Shown piece by piece: positions 49,038-59,367 of a stretch of DNA of 64,000 nucleotides. This DNA comes from Zygotorulaspora mrakii. Its lineage: Eukaryota; Ascomycota; Saccharomycetes; Saccharomycetales; Saccharomycetaceae. How positions within the stretch are numbered: the stretch's first letter is position 1; each line of letters opens with the position of its first letter. Under the pieces are notes generated by a model. The model saw only the letters and a list, made by a program, of their open reading frames with translations. It did not search any database and was not told the origin of the DNA. Position numbers and translations under genes: made by a program. The stretch spans positions 1,054,001 to 1,118,000 of the forward strand of contig NC_050719.1 in assembly GCF_013402915.1 (NCBI RefSeq), in the 5' to 3' direction.

Positions 49038-51329
49038 TCATGCCCCGGTACTACCAAAACCGGCAGCCCAATCCTCATACTGTTGTAAAGATTCCACGGA
49101 GACACTTTTCTTGATGATCTGCATTGCCTTTTCGAAATCTTTAACGATGACACCTCTAATCTTATTAAAGTCTGCATTCATTAATGTATCTCCGAGGTCT
49201 CTGATGGGTTCCATCGCAGCCTCCTTTGCTAGTGCTGTGATATCTGAGCCCGAAAATCCTCTAGTCATCTTGGCAATGACTTCAAAATCGGTATCTGATA
49301 GATCATTTTTCTGTTTCGACATTAGTTTTCTCAAATGGTATAGCCTGGTGTCGTATTCTGGCAGTGGTATGTATAGCCTTCTGGAAAATCTTCTTCTGGC
49401 AGCTTCATCGATAGCCCACGGTAGATTGGTTGCCGCTAAAACAAGTACTCTTGAGTCAGGCTCATCTTCAGAGTCAGATTCACTCTCCTTTGCTGTGGCA
49501 CTTGATAATGATGACCATTGAATGAGAAGTTCAGTCTTGATTCTTCGAGAAGATTCATTTTCATTATCTGATCTTGCAGTCAGTAGAGAGTCTATTTCAT
49601 CGATGAAGATGATGGAGGGTGCCAGTCTTTTAGCCATATAAAAAAGGGCCCTAACAAGTTTTTCGGATTCACCCAGATACTTGGATAGTAAAGATGAGGC
49701 ACTTATACTGAAAAAAGTAGAATGAGATTCGGTTGCTACAGCTTTTGCAATCATCGTTTTACCGGTGCCAGGGGGGCCAAACAGAAGCATCCCCCTTATA
49801 GGTTCTCGTAAGCCCTTGAATAAATCAGGTCTTAGAAATGGGTAAACCACAGTCTCCTTTAAGGAACTTTTTGCATTTTTCAATCCCGCTATATCATCCC
49901 AAAGTATTTTTTCATCCATCACAATTATCTCATTCATAATCTGCTCACACGCCTCTCGGTCAACACCCTGCAAAGTTGCCATTACTTTGTCCATTTTAGC
50001 CTCTAATGGTGTTTGCTCGATGTCTGTTATCTGCTTGTTTAAAGTCGGGGTTAATGGAGGGCTCACTGAACTAGATACCAAGATTGGAGATTTTAGTTCG
50101 GGAGATCTCAGATCAGAAGTTCTTATATCGGGGGATGACTTTGCTGAGGAGTTCAAACTTTTTGTCGTCATCCTGGTATCGACCGATATTGTCTCTTTTG
50201 AAATGTTAGCCGATTTCTTACCATTAACCACATTTCTCTTTGGTGTTCTGATTACTTGACGATGAACGACGGGCTTGACATATTCGTATTTTTTCTTTCC
50301 GGGAACGTTTGCTGATAGATACTGCTGCTGATTTCGGGTTGGAGACAAATTTTGCGTTCTATTGGGTAAGCTATGGACTTTTCTGCCATCGTTCGAATTT
50401 GATTGTGACCAAGCCAATTGAGCCGCCTTGCCAATATCTTGCATATCTAGAGATTTCCGTTTGGGTGATAAAGGAGTGATGCCATCCAGAGATTTTCTTG
50501 AACCTCGAATATCGAAAGATCTTCTACCATTTATTAGCATATTATGTCTGTCAGAACCCACTTTGGCGGGGTGTGAATCAGTTGTTTTACTTGTTCCAGA
50601 TGGTGGTGCCATAATTTGCCTATCTTGTTTTAGTTTACGTTGCCTTTCCTCTAATAGCTCCCTTTCTTTGCGCCTTTTCCGCTCTGCTTCTTCCAGCTTT
50701 TCATGCAGTTCGTTTTCTACTTGTTCTTTAATCATTGTCTCAAGTAGCTTTTCCCTCCTACTTTCTATGTCAAGTTCACGTTTCTTTATCTCTTCCAGTT
50801 CTTTCTCCTTTTCCAGCTTTCTTGTTAACTTTATCTTCTCTGCTGCTGCAATCGCTGCTGCCTCCTCAGCCTCCTCCTGCTTTGTGATTTTTTTGCTTCT
50901 TCCTATGATACTGCGGTTCCTCCAGATTCCTGATCGACGAATGTTATTTAAAATCCCATTATTACTACCGTCCTCTTGCCTTTCCAAACTTTCCAGTTGA
51001 CTGCGGCAAGCCCTTCTCTCCAGCCTGATATCCTGACCCAATATCTGTAAATCCTCCAATTGGCTCCTCAATTCCGGTCGAGAGCCTACAAGCTTGTTCA
51101 GCCCATCTTCATTCTGATAATGCTTCTCAATCTTTTCTAAGCCATCATTCATATAGTACAATAAACTGTCGAACCTTTTAAACATTTTCTTCAAATTATG
51201 TGAGTTAGTTGCGTGCTCATTTTTTTGTTTCTTGAAGTTATCGCAATGGTTTGTAACTATAGAATAAAGGAGCTGCAGGGATTGAATCAAAGTGAAATTT
51301 GCAGGTATATTGAATGTGTCATTGGGCAT
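49038..51329 (-). CDS. YTA6: Yta6, meiotic-clade AAA ATPase
   Basis: AAA ATPase of the katanin/spastin/Vps4 clade; S. cerevisiae Yta6 is cortical and its role is poorly defined. It has 763 residues (754 in S. cerevisiae). The N-terminal 130 residues are helical, then a charged coiled coil near 155-245 (REKLLETMIKEQVENELHEK region), then a disordered basic region. The AAA module starts near 470 with ILWDDIAGLKNAK. Walker A is GPPGTGKTMIAK near 520, Walker B IIFIDEIDSLL near 577, and the second region of homology ATNLPWAIDEAARRRF. The Vps4-type C-terminal helix follows, ending YEDWAAGFGSTGA. All ATPase residues are present. Confidence 0.95.
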   Translation of the reverse strand: MPNDTFNIPANFTLIQSLQLLYSIVTNHCDNFKKQKNEHATNSHNLKKMFKRFDSLLYYMNDGLEKIEKHYQNEDGLNKLVGSRPELRSQLEDLQILGQDIRLERRACRSQLESLERQEDGSNNGILNNIRRSGIWRNRSIIGRSKKITKQEEAEEAAAIAAAEKIKLTRKLEKEKELEEIKKRELDIESRREKLLETMIKEQVENELHEKLEEAERKRRKERELLEERQRKLKQDRQIMAPPSGTSKTTDSHPAKVGSDRHNMLINGRRSFDIRGSRKSLDGITPLSPKRKSLDMQDIGKAAQLAWSQSNSNDGRKVHSLPNRTQNLSPTRNQQQYLSANVPGKKKYEYVKPVVHRQVIRTPKRNVVNGKKSANISKETISVDTRMTTKSLNSSAKSSPDIRTSDLRSPELKSPILVSSSVSPPLTPTLNKQITDIEQTPLEAKMDKVMATLQGVDREACEQIMNEIIVMDEKILWDDIAGLKNAKSSLKETVVYPFLRPDLFKGLREPIRGMLLFGPPGTGKTMIAKAVATESHSTFFSISASSLLSKYLGESEKLVRALFYMAKRLAPSIIFIDEIDSLLTARSDNENESSRRIKTELLIQWSSLSSATAKESESDSEDEPDSRVLVLAATNLPWAIDEAARRRFSRRLYIPLPEYDTRLYHLRKLMSKQKNDLSDTDFEVIAKMTRGFSGSDITALAKEAAMEPIRDLGDTLMNADFNKIRGVIVKDFEKAMQIIKKSVSVESLQQYEDWAAGFGSTGA

Positions 51330-51650
51330 AGTGTGGAACTCCGGTAATTACGTCTATGTTCTAAACGCCCGATAACTATTCAGATGTCTACTGCTTTTAT
51401 CTGTTTCTTCCGATGTTTTTTTCATTCTATACATTAAAAAAGTGGATTGTTAACTTTTCGAAAGATACGGAAAAAGACCGCTGTAGATTGAGATGAATTC
51501 GGAAATACGAATTACTGAAGCGAATAACCACTACGACAATCAAAGTTGAGAGAGCTTGTATCATTTCTCCTAACATTTGCGGGATACTTAAAGGTCTACA
51601 CACTACAGATCTAAGAAAAAGCTATGTGAATTTACTCTTTATTCAGTTCA
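51330..51650. other. Short intergenic region between GCR1 and YTA6
   Basis: 321 bp in a minus-strand tandem, covering the YTA6 promoter and the GCR1 3' side. Ordinary AT-rich sequence with a T run near 51415-51423; no gene or repeat recognised. Confidence 0.45.
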
Positions 51651-54206
51651 TTAATTTTCTTTTATATGTTGTCTTTTACAATAATTGGTCTTATCCTCTT
51701 CGGACATGCCTCGAACTGTCCAGTTTTCGAAGTTTTCAAATATGCAGATTTCTTTATTTTCTTTGGTTAAATTTTTAAAATACATTGAAAGTGAATTGAG
51801 TGTTAGGCCGTTATTTATGCGAAACTTCTCTAAATCCCCAACAAGAATCTTTCGTATATCTTCTCTTGGTTGATCAGGGTTGGTAAACCTACCCAACTTA
51901 ATTCCGCGATCGCATTCCGTTTCGATATAATCCATTATGATTCTTCTTGTGGGAAAAAAATGTGAATCATCACTTACTTTCCATCTTCTCCAACCGTAGT
52001 TTTCTATCAGGTTTTTTATTGAGGGCTTGCCGTTTAAACCAACATACCATTCAGTATATAGATCCCAAATTGTTTTATTTTCTCTAGAGAGTTTATACTT
52101 GATGTGCCTATTTGGTCCAACTTTTTCGCCACTTTGTGACATCTTTTTCGATGATGAGCCGGTCTCTTTCTCATTAGTCGTCGATCTAGGGGACTTTTCA
52201 TCGTTTGAATCTGAAGAAGATCCTTTTTTTCTTGATGTTTTATTATCATTCGCATCATAATTTGCTTCTAGTGAGCTTTTTTCATTTATTGGCTGTTCTG
52301 TTGGTCCTGGTTGGGCCAGTTTCCTGGAGGAGTTGTCAATTTGATTGGTCTCATCAGTCTTGTCCAAAATTCCTGTGGTATCATCAATCAAAGAATTATC
52401 TATTAGTGTTGAGCTAGCTTGCTGCTCGCTCTCTTGTGGCTGCGCTCTCGGAACATAAGAAACCAGTTGATTGGAAGGGTCTGGTGAGTTAACCACTGCT
52501 GAAGGTGTTCCTGGAACAGGGAAATTTGCCGGACTTGCGAAACGTGAAGCTATTCTTTGAGAGCTATAGGAGGTTGGATTAGCCCCTGCTGCTTGATTTT
52601 GCTGTAAAGTGGAGTACCTGGGACTTCCAATTGATTTAGACAGTAAGCTATCTAATGCTGTTTGAGAGGCCGTGGGCTTATCATCGTATCTGAACCGCTT
52701 GGAGTACATTGCATCAACACTGGCAAGTGTCCCAACAGAGGGCGATCCTGGAGAAGGTGAAAACGGAACTGTTCCAGGTGTAGCCGTTGTTGGCAATGGT
52801 AGCTTCCTCTTCATATCGTGTTGTTGTTGCGACTGTTGTTGTTGATGTGGTCGTTGTTGCGGTTGTAGCTGCTGTTGTTGCGGAGTATAGATTGACGGCA
52901 TGGAATTGTTGAAGGAAGAAAATGCATTGATTGGAGCTAAAGAAGGAGTATCAGCCTGCTGAACTTGTGGTTGTTGTGGTTGTTGTAATTGTGCGGATTG
53001 GTGCCTCGTGTCCTCTATAGACTGCACCAAATTACTCAACATTGAAGGATTTAAAGAGTTTTTGTCCAGGATTATTATCCCACCATTATTGCTATTACTG
53101 TCAGTATCGGCTGCGCCATTACGAGAATTATCCAGCGCATAATCGTAAGAACCGGGCATCAACTGTTTTTGTAATTGCAAAATCTGATCACACATCGAAT
53201 GGACATTGTATAGATCGGATTTTAATTGTGTGATCTGTTGACTTAATCGAATATTCTCTGTAGTCAGCCTTTTAGAAAGTTCTAGAAAATGTGCATTATC
53301 GTCTCTATAGTCATTATCGCCAGTATTCGATTTATAATCACTTGTTGAAGTAGTTAAATCGATTTTTGTAAATTTGAACTGTTCATTTCTAAACAAGTCA
53401 GGGATGAATTTCGCCACAAATGACACTATATTAGGCAGTAAATCTGGTTTCTGGTTTAGAAATTTCAAATCCTGTATCATTGTTCTTGCCAGAAATTCAA
53501 ATAGTTCAACAAATGAATTTAGCTTATAATTTGTTCTATCGATTAATAACATATCTTGTTTCAATGGCGAAAGCCAGGGAAAAACTAAACTTATTAAATC
53601 ATCACTCGGTAAAAAATTTTGTGATCTCGAAATTTTTCGATCGTTCATACTCATGTCGTTGAATTCAGCAATGTTGGCATTTGAATGGTTAATAAAATTG
53701 AAATCTAACAACGATATATTGTCAAAATTCTCGACTGAAATAGGTGGATTAGGATGACTCCATCGTATTACGAAGTAAATTGCTAATGCAAATATAGGGC
53801 ATCTCGTAATATCTTCATCTCTGGAAATTGTATTAAAATACACGTATGGTGTAATTGAAGTGTTTTCGTTTAGTTTTCGCAAAGTAATCGAATCTGGATA
53901 TGTTTGATCAACAATTAAATCCGCAATTTTTAAAGATGATAGTTGATTGACCTGAACTTTGAAGTAGGATTGTAAAATATACTGAGTTATAATATGAAAA
54001 TTTGAGCTTATATTTGAGTTACTAATACGAGCCTGTTGATCCTGCTTTTTCAAAAACATTTGCAATTTGTTAGGATTGTCATTCGAATTGATATAAGAAT
54101 TAGAAGAAGATGTTGTGGCATTGTGAGAATTTTGAATACTATTACTGCGATTTTCAGCTACTGCCATTTTGGCGGCAGCTTGATTCAAAAGATGTAAATT
54201 TACCAT
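51651..54206 (-). CDS. GCR1: Gcr1, transcriptional activator of glycolytic genes
   Basis: DNA-binding activator that, with Gcr2 and Rap1, drives glycolytic and ribosomal-protein genes through CTTCC boxes. The continuous frame has 851 residues; S. cerevisiae has 785. Homology starts near residue 69 (SSNFHIITQYILQSYFKV) and includes LIVDQTYPDSITLRKLNE, CPIFALAIYFVIRWSHPNPPIS, and DMLLIDRTNYKL. A leucine-rich coiled segment (RLTTENIRLSQQITQLKSDL) lies near 310-330, then Gln/Ser/Pro-rich sequence. The C-terminal DNA-binding domain (about 700-790) has TIWDLYTEWYVGLNGKPSI and YGWRRWKVSDDSHFFPTRR. The first 55 codons may lie in an intron: splicing from an upstream ATG would give a 797-residue form (see the intron entry). 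I list the unspliced frame. Confidence 0.94.
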   Translation of the reverse strand: MVNLHLLNQAAAKMAVAENRSNSIQNSHNATTSSSNSYINSNDNPNKLQMFLKKQDQQARISNSNISSNFHIITQYILQSYFKVQVNQLSSLKIADLIVDQTYPDSITLRKLNENTSITPYVYFNTISRDEDITRCPIFALAIYFVIRWSHPNPPISVENFDNISLLDFNFINHSNANIAEFNDMSMNDRKISRSQNFLPSDDLISLVFPWLSPLKQDMLLIDRTNYKLNSFVELFEFLARTMIQDLKFLNQKPDLLPNIVSFVAKFIPDLFRNEQFKFTKIDLTTSTSDYKSNTGDNDYRDDNAHFLELSKRLTTENIRLSQQITQLKSDLYNVHSMCDQILQLQKQLMPGSYDYALDNSRNGAADTDSNSNNGGIIILDKNSLNPSMLSNLVQSIEDTRHQSAQLQQPQQPQVQQADTPSLAPINAFSSFNNSMPSIYTPQQQQLQPQQRPHQQQQSQQQHDMKRKLPLPTTATPGTVPFSPSPGSPSVGTLASVDAMYSKRFRYDDKPTASQTALDSLLSKSIGSPRYSTLQQNQAAGANPTSYSSQRIASRFASPANFPVPGTPSAVVNSPDPSNQLVSYVPRAQPQESEQQASSTLIDNSLIDDTTGILDKTDETNQIDNSSRKLAQPGPTEQPINEKSSLEANYDANDNKTSRKKGSSSDSNDEKSPRSTTNEKETGSSSKKMSQSGEKVGPNRHIKYKLSRENKTIWDLYTEWYVGLNGKPSIKNLIENYGWRRWKVSDDSHFFPTRRIIMDYIETECDRGIKLGRFTNPDQPREDIRKILVGDLEKFRINNGLTLNSLSMYFKNLTKENKEICIFENFENWTVRGMSEEDKTNYCKRQHIKEN

Positions 54207-54424
54207 AATTTAATCATTGTAGTCAGTAATAATAATAATATCAAAAATAAAATAAAAAAAAAAGGAAAAAAAGTAATATAAATATTTCTACTATCCCACT
54301 TCTTCTCACAGTAACCCACCTTCTTTTTTTTCCTTTGAAAGAACGAAAGTGTGACTAGACTTCCGTAGGTTATTACTGACATCTTTCAACAAAGTGCTGT
54401 CAGGATTTGTAAATTATATCATAC
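54042..54424 (-). other. GCR1: Candidate start-codon intron of GCR1
   Basis: On the minus strand ATG at 54427-54425 is followed at once by GTATGA, close to the GTATGT donor. A TCCTAAC branch-like sequence (54075-54069, one mismatch) lies 28 nt before an acceptor CAG ending at 54042. Splicing gives M+DQQARISNSNISSNF, comparable with MVCTSTSSNF in S. cerevisiae, and a 797-residue protein. A second in-phase acceptor is 9 nt downstream. S. cerevisiae GCR1 is known to have an intron next to its start codon, which raises the prior. Donor and branch are both imperfect. Confidence 0.6.
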
Positions 54425-55641
54425 CATTTTTATAATAACAGTCATGAAATATATGACATTAACAATATTATCGACTTAGTCGATCCAATTTCAGGAACCT
54501 GTAACCAAAACCGCTAAAGTTCGACTTCTTGTTTAATGCTTTTTTTTTTCTGGTATTTCAGGTATGAAAAGGATTCTATACCTGAGTTAGCTGAGAAAAA
54601 AAAACACAATGCCTGAACTCGCAGGAAGCGTCCTCCACTGGCACCGGACAAGTAAAGCAATGCTAGTATTTACCACAAGCACCACCCGTGTTTGTGCAAC
54701 TTCAAAGAGTCCCAGCTACAAGAAGCTCGAATTGTTTGTTGTTGTTCAAACAGCTACCGATGCCTGACTAAGAGTCTGTTATTCATATCCTTTCAAATCC
54801 AATTCGTTGATACTTTCTGAAGTAGATGAGTTATTGTAAATTATTGACATCTAGAAATTCCTTTAGCTTGCAAATAGACGCGTCCTGGTGCATGGGTTAT
54901 CATCCGGCTTCTTCTAAATTTGCCTTCAGCTTGCGCATAGCTTAAAGGGAGAAATGCATTTTACGAAATGCATGTGGGGTCACCCGACCATATCCCTTGT
55001 TTTTGCTTTTAATTATAATGCGGAGGAAATCACTCGGTTACCCGCCAATTACGATGCCGAAGTGAGCGAGCAGTGTTACCCGCCGCATTACTCGAAATGA
55101 CTTGGCATATAAACCAAGGAAGGTCAACTGACCTGGGTGATAGTGTGCTCAGCGGCTATTGGGCTGTTACTAATCTGTTGTCGTCCGAATTAGTTGATAC
55201 TAGTGGCAGAGAAGATTTGTTGTCGGTGCGTCAGGATGGTTCTTTCACCCAAACTGAGGTCTCAGATAGGCGGCAGTGATCATTTTTTGCTTCAATTTCT
55301 TATTTGTTCGCTTCTCTTCTTGAAGAAAGAGGAGTGTGCTTACCAAAATCATTTCCCTGAGATATTGCTATCATACACTTCTATTCGTGTACTCCAGAAG
55401 ATGCTTACTTTGCAGTCTGTGTCATCACGAAAGTGATGGTCCGCGGTTAATTGTTTAGGTTCATATTTTATGATCCCGTACATTATTACATATACGAAGT
55501 TTGATAGCTTTCTACGGGAGCGTTCCTGGAGGAAATGTGAAGCCGAGTATCAAAATCAGAGCTGAAAGAGCAGAGCCATGTTGAAATATGGCCAGATATT
55601 GAAGGGATTCAACAGGAGCACCGAAAGTTCAAGGGTTCTCA
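54207..55641. other. Divergent GCR1-TAF5 intergenic region
   Basis: 1.4 kb. The left part includes the candidate GCR1 first exon and intron. CACCCGTGTTT at about 54683-54693 resembles a Rap1 site. Two TTACCCG boxes at 55038 and 55076 are listed separately. Short frames here begin at GTG and have no support. Confidence 0.55.
55038..55082 (+). promoter_or_regulatory. Pair of Reb1-like sites between GCR1 and TAF5
   Basis: TTACCCG occurs at 55038-55044 and 55076-55082, same orientation, 38 bp apart and both followed by CC. A weaker TCACCCG is at 54980-54986. Reb1 sites commonly keep divergent promoters nucleosome-free. Motif evidence only. Confidence 0.55.
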
Positions 55642-58311
55642 ATGGCACAACAGAACTCAAAACAGCAGCAGCCACGCCAGACGTCTCCGACATCTGGGCC
55701 TCGAAACCCGGTGTCTGGTGGTGCTAACGCTGGCAATGCAAATACAAATGCAAGTACGAATGCCAATAGAGGTAATGGAGCCGGTGCAGGTACTGGTGCA
55801 CAAGCTAGTGGTGGAAACGGGGGAGCCAAACCCAGTGGACCGTTTTCCGCATCCGATTTGAACAGGATTGTGCTTGAATATTTAAACAAGAAAGGGTATC
55901 ACCGTACGGAGGCTATGCTACGAGCAGAGAGTGGAAGAACGTTAACTCCCCAGAACAATCAGTCACCTGCAAATACAAAGACTGGTACTCTTCCTGAACC
56001 GAAAACAACACCGCCAAATGCAGAAAGTACAGCTAGACCAATTAGCAATCCAGTAAATGTACCTTCAAAGAGAGACTCAAATGACACAAGTATAGTTTCA
56101 GATGATAAACTAAAAGAGGTTACAGCACCGGAAAATTATATCAGAGCATACTCTATGCTAAAAAACTGGATAGATTCTTCATTAGAGATTTACAAACAGG
56201 AATTGCTTTACATTGTTTACCCAATTTTTATTTATATCTTCCTAACGTTGGTTCCAAAGAGTCCTATTTTTGCAAGAAGATTCTTTGATAGATTTTCACC
56301 AGATTTCAAAGTAAATCATAGCAGCGAAATCAACAGGTTGTTTAGCGTCAATTCAATTGATCACATTAAGGAAAATGAAGTGGCGAGCGCTTTCCAGGAG
56401 AATAGATATCGTATCACAATTTCTAGAACACCTTTGAATCTCTTATTATATTTTTTAAATGAAAATGAAAGTGTTGGTGGATCTTTAGTCATCAGTATCG
56501 TCAATCAACACATCGACCCCATAGTTGTTGAAACAGTTACAGCTAAAGATAAACTTTCTGACGGTATAAAATTGATTGATTCAGAGAATGGAAAATCAAA
56601 CGTAGATGCTGAAATAAATTCTATACCTGTTAAACTGGGACCTTTCCCAAAAGACGAGGAGTTTTCAAAAGAAGTTGAGACCGAACTAAGAATCAAAGAT
56701 GAGCAGGAAAGAAAACAAGTGCCACAACTCGATGGAACTTCCAGTTCCAATCAAAGTAAAAAAACATTGTTAGAAGAATATAGATCAATGCACAATGAGC
56801 CATACGATGAAAAGACAGATATGAATAGTTCTGCAGCTGTAGCGGCAGCCAGCGACGCGATTACTGCAAGCTCACCCACGCCGCCAAAAGACATGAAGGA
56901 ACAATTAAGGCCGGAAGAAGAAAATAAAAATAACACGAATAGCGATGGGTCAAAAGCTGCAAATGTTGAAGACGGAGGTAAAAACGTTGCCACTAATCTG
57001 GATGTTAAAACTAATGAAAAGGAAAATGAATCCAAAACGAAAACAACTGATGATTCGAATGATAAGAAGGAATCATCGGTAGTGGCGCCGGTCAAGATTG
57101 AAGAGAAAAAACAACAAAGTAAGGCAAGTAACGCAGCATTCATTCCTCCGGACGCAGTGATGGAATCTCCATCAGCTGATACAATACCACTGCCTTTAAA
57201 GACTACTTTAGACATAAAACTGGAAATCCAGAAGGTGAAAGAGTCAAGGGATGCAATTAAATTGGATAATTTACAGTTGGCATTGCCCAGTGTTTGCATG
57301 TATACATTTCATAATACAAACCGAGATATGACAAGTTTGGAATTCAGTGATGACTGTAGATTAGCTGCTGCAGGATTTCAAGATAGTCAGATAAAAATAT
57401 ATTCCCTAGATGGTAGTTCACTAAGCAATAAATACACAGGCAAAGAAATACCGAGTGACGCGCTGACAGCCAGTTTGACCGGTCATAGTGGCACTGTATA
57501 TTCTACTAGTTTTAGTCCAGACAACAGGTACTTGGTATCGGGGTCGGAAGACAAAACGGTAAGGTTGTGGTCCATGGATACCTATACTCCCTTGGTCAGT
57601 TATAAAGGTCACAATCACCCTGTTTGGGATGTGGAATACTCTCCTTTGGGTCATTATTTCGCAACCGCATCGCATGATCATACAGCGAGATTGTGGTCTT
57701 GTGATCACATTTACCCGTTAAGAATATTTGCAGGTCATTTAAATGACGTTGATTGTGTTTCTTTCCATCCCAACGGTTGCTATCTTTTTACTGGTTCTAG
57801 TGATAAGACTTGTAGGATGTGGGATGTCGCTACCGGTGACTCTGTGAGGCTGTTCCTTGGCTTAACAGCTCCGGTAATCTCAACAAAAGTCTCACCTGAT
57901 GGAAGATGGTTATCTACAGGTAGCGAGGATGGTGTCATAAACGTGTGGGACATCGGAACGGGGAAGAGATTGAAACAAATGCGTGGCCATGGTAAGAATG
58001 CAATATACTCTTTATCATACAGTAAAGAGGGAAATGTTCTCGTTAGTGGAGGTGCAGATCATTCTGTCCGTGTCTGGGATTTAAAGAAGGCTACTGCAGA
58101 ATCGGGAGCAGAACCGGAAGATCCTTTTGTTGGCTATCTAGGCGATGTCACAGCCTCAATAAACCAAGATATAAAAGAATATGGCCGCCGTCGGACAGTT
58201 ATACCTACAAATGATCTAGTTGCATCATTTTTTACAAAAAAGACACCTGTTTTCAAAGTGAAATTCACCAGAAGTAATTTAGCCCTGGCTGGGGGTGCCT
58301 TCAGGGATTGA
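55642..58311 (+). CDS. TAF5: Taf5, WD40 subunit of TFIID and SAGA
   Basis: Shared scaffold of the TFIID and SAGA coactivators. It has 889 residues (798 in S. cerevisiae). The N terminus is Gln/Asn/Gly-rich. A LisH motif near 69-101 (DLNRIVLEYLNKKGYHRTEA) is nearly identical to S. cerevisiae. The NTD2 domain near 165-277 has NYIRAYSMLKNW, FARRFFDRFSPDFK and NRLFSVNSIDHIKENEV. A long charged low-complexity linker (about 330-540) is expanded. Six or more WD40 blades run from about 555 to 860, with GHSGTVYSTSFSPD and repeated RLWS/RVWD ends. It ends GGAFRD. Divergent from GCR1, convergent with GPI2. Confidence 0.97.
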   Translation: MAQQNSKQQQPRQTSPTSGPRNPVSGGANAGNANTNASTNANRGNGAGAGTGAQASGGNGGAKPSGPFSASDLNRIVLEYLNKKGYHRTEAMLRAESGRTLTPQNNQSPANTKTGTLPEPKTTPPNAESTARPISNPVNVPSKRDSNDTSIVSDDKLKEVTAPENYIRAYSMLKNWIDSSLEIYKQELLYIVYPIFIYIFLTLVPKSPIFARRFFDRFSPDFKVNHSSEINRLFSVNSIDHIKENEVASAFQENRYRITISRTPLNLLLYFLNENESVGGSLVISIVNQHIDPIVVETVTAKDKLSDGIKLIDSENGKSNVDAEINSIPVKLGPFPKDEEFSKEVETELRIKDEQERKQVPQLDGTSSSNQSKKTLLEEYRSMHNEPYDEKTDMNSSAAVAAASDAITASSPTPPKDMKEQLRPEEENKNNTNSDGSKAANVEDGGKNVATNLDVKTNEKENESKTKTTDDSNDKKESSVVAPVKIEEKKQQSKASNAAFIPPDAVMESPSADTIPLPLKTTLDIKLEIQKVKESRDAIKLDNLQLALPSVCMYTFHNTNRDMTSLEFSDDCRLAAAGFQDSQIKIYSLDGSSLSNKYTGKEIPSDALTASLTGHSGTVYSTSFSPDNRYLVSGSEDKTVRLWSMDTYTPLVSYKGHNHPVWDVEYSPLGHYFATASHDHTARLWSCDHIYPLRIFAGHLNDVDCVSFHPNGCYLFTGSSDKTCRMWDVATGDSVRLFLGLTAPVISTKVSPDGRWLSTGSEDGVINVWDIGTGKRLKQMRGHGKNAIYSLSYSKEGNVLVSGGADHSVRVWDLKKATAESGAEPEDPFVGYLGDVTASINQDIKEYGRRRTVIPTNDLVASFFTKKTPVFKVKFTRSNLALAGGAFRD

Positions 58312-58340
58312 ATCTATCAACGTATTCGCATTTTTACAAA

Positions 58341-58375
58341 ATACATTATATATACATAGAAACATATATATGTAA
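58341..58375. terminator. Putative 3'-end elements between TAF5 and GPI2
   Basis: Within the 81-bp convergent gap, TACATTATATATACATAG and ACATATATATGTA repeat the TATATA/TACATA efficiency motifs of yeast polyadenylation in both orientations. Sequence inference. Confidence 0.4.
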
Positions 58376-58392
58376 AGTAAGCTTTTGTTGTA

Positions 58393-59223
58393 TTAATCAA
58401 GAATTGGTTTTTGAGCTTCCCAAACTCTCGATAATGAGGATTCATACCCACGATAGTACGTTTGCCAATAAACGAACCATTGAGGCAATACAAATAGATA
58501 AAAGAATGACATGGCCAATGCCAAAAATGTATAGGACCAGCCTAGTGTGCATGTGAGAAACCCATATACCGATAAATTTATGGTAAATGAGATGTACTTG
58601 TTTGAAAGGTTGATTAAATTTGGCAGAATCACATTCAATTGGACGCAGATCAAAAGAAAGCAGAAAACATGAGCTGTAGATTGGAATCTAGAGGCCAATA
58701 AGATTACAATGGCCAATAAGAGATTCGTTGAAAGGTTTGAAGTTTGCGCATTGACATTCGATGACAGCGACCCCACGTAAGCTATTGACAGCCAGAACGA
58801 TAGGGTCCAAATGGAATCTGAAGCTGTCGTTTTTGATAGAGACTTTAGTATAGGTGATAAAGTTAACATTGCGAATGTAATGACTAAGGAGGACTTAACT
58901 CCGAATGCATAATGTTTTGCATTCGACCTTGATAGCAACCATGAGACTAGAATTGTCACGAAAATGGCGAAAGATACGGGATTTACCCGATAGTTATAGA
59001 TGAAGACGAAAATAATGTACACGAAAACGGTGTTTAACAATTTATTATAAAAGCGAAATAAATCACTTCTAATTTGATGGACCGATGACGAATTGTTCGA
59101 GGGCTTAGCACTTTTTCCCTTGTATCGCAGTCTTGTAATGAGGTCTATAAATGCGGGATCCGTATAGTTGTCTGGATAATCTTCTTGCTTTATCCATAGA
59201 AGGCGCTTCCATGGCTTCACCAT
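58393..59223 (-). CDS. GPI2: Gpi2, subunit of GPI-GlcNAc transferase
   Basis: ER membrane subunit of the complex that makes GlcNAc-phosphatidylinositol, the first GPI-anchor step (human PIGC); in yeasts this step is linked to Ras. It has 276 residues from the first ATG at 59223 (280 in S. cerevisiae); 22 upstream codons open at TTG are not used. The N terminus PWKRLLWIKQEDYPDNYTDP is diagnostic. Multiple hydrophobic helices follow, with the highly conserved KSSLVITFAMLTLSPILKSL and KTTASDSIWTLSFWL. The C terminus is AQKPILD. Order next to the YPL077C-like gene matches YPL076W. The two genes share a 144-bp promoter. Confidence 0.96.
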   Translation of the reverse strand: MVKPWKRLLWIKQEDYPDNYTDPAFIDLITRLRYKGKSAKPSNNSSSVHQIRSDLFRFYNKLLNTVFVYIIFVFIYNYRVNPVSFAIFVTILVSWLLSRSNAKHYAFGVKSSLVITFAMLTLSPILKSLSKTTASDSIWTLSFWLSIAYVGSLSSNVNAQTSNLSTNLLLAIVILLASRFQSTAHVFCFLLICVQLNVILPNLINLSNKYISFTINLSVYGFLTCTLGWSYTFLALAMSFFYLFVLPQWFVYWQTYYRGYESSLSRVWEAQKPILD

Positions 59224-59367
59224 CGTTGTCGTTAATCGATAGGAATCTTCTTGTTGTATATGATTTTTCAAGCTTTTGTATTTTTTCAAAAGTATGTTAA
59301 ATTTAATGTAGCGAATGAATTATGATAATGAGAGAAGACAAATTGAAAAATTGGCTAATAGTCTTAG

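Noticed and set aside
50428..51000. 190-codon serine-rich ORF on the plus strand
   Set aside because: Antisense to the YTA6 coiled coil; serine and leucine come from complementing Glu/Lys codons.
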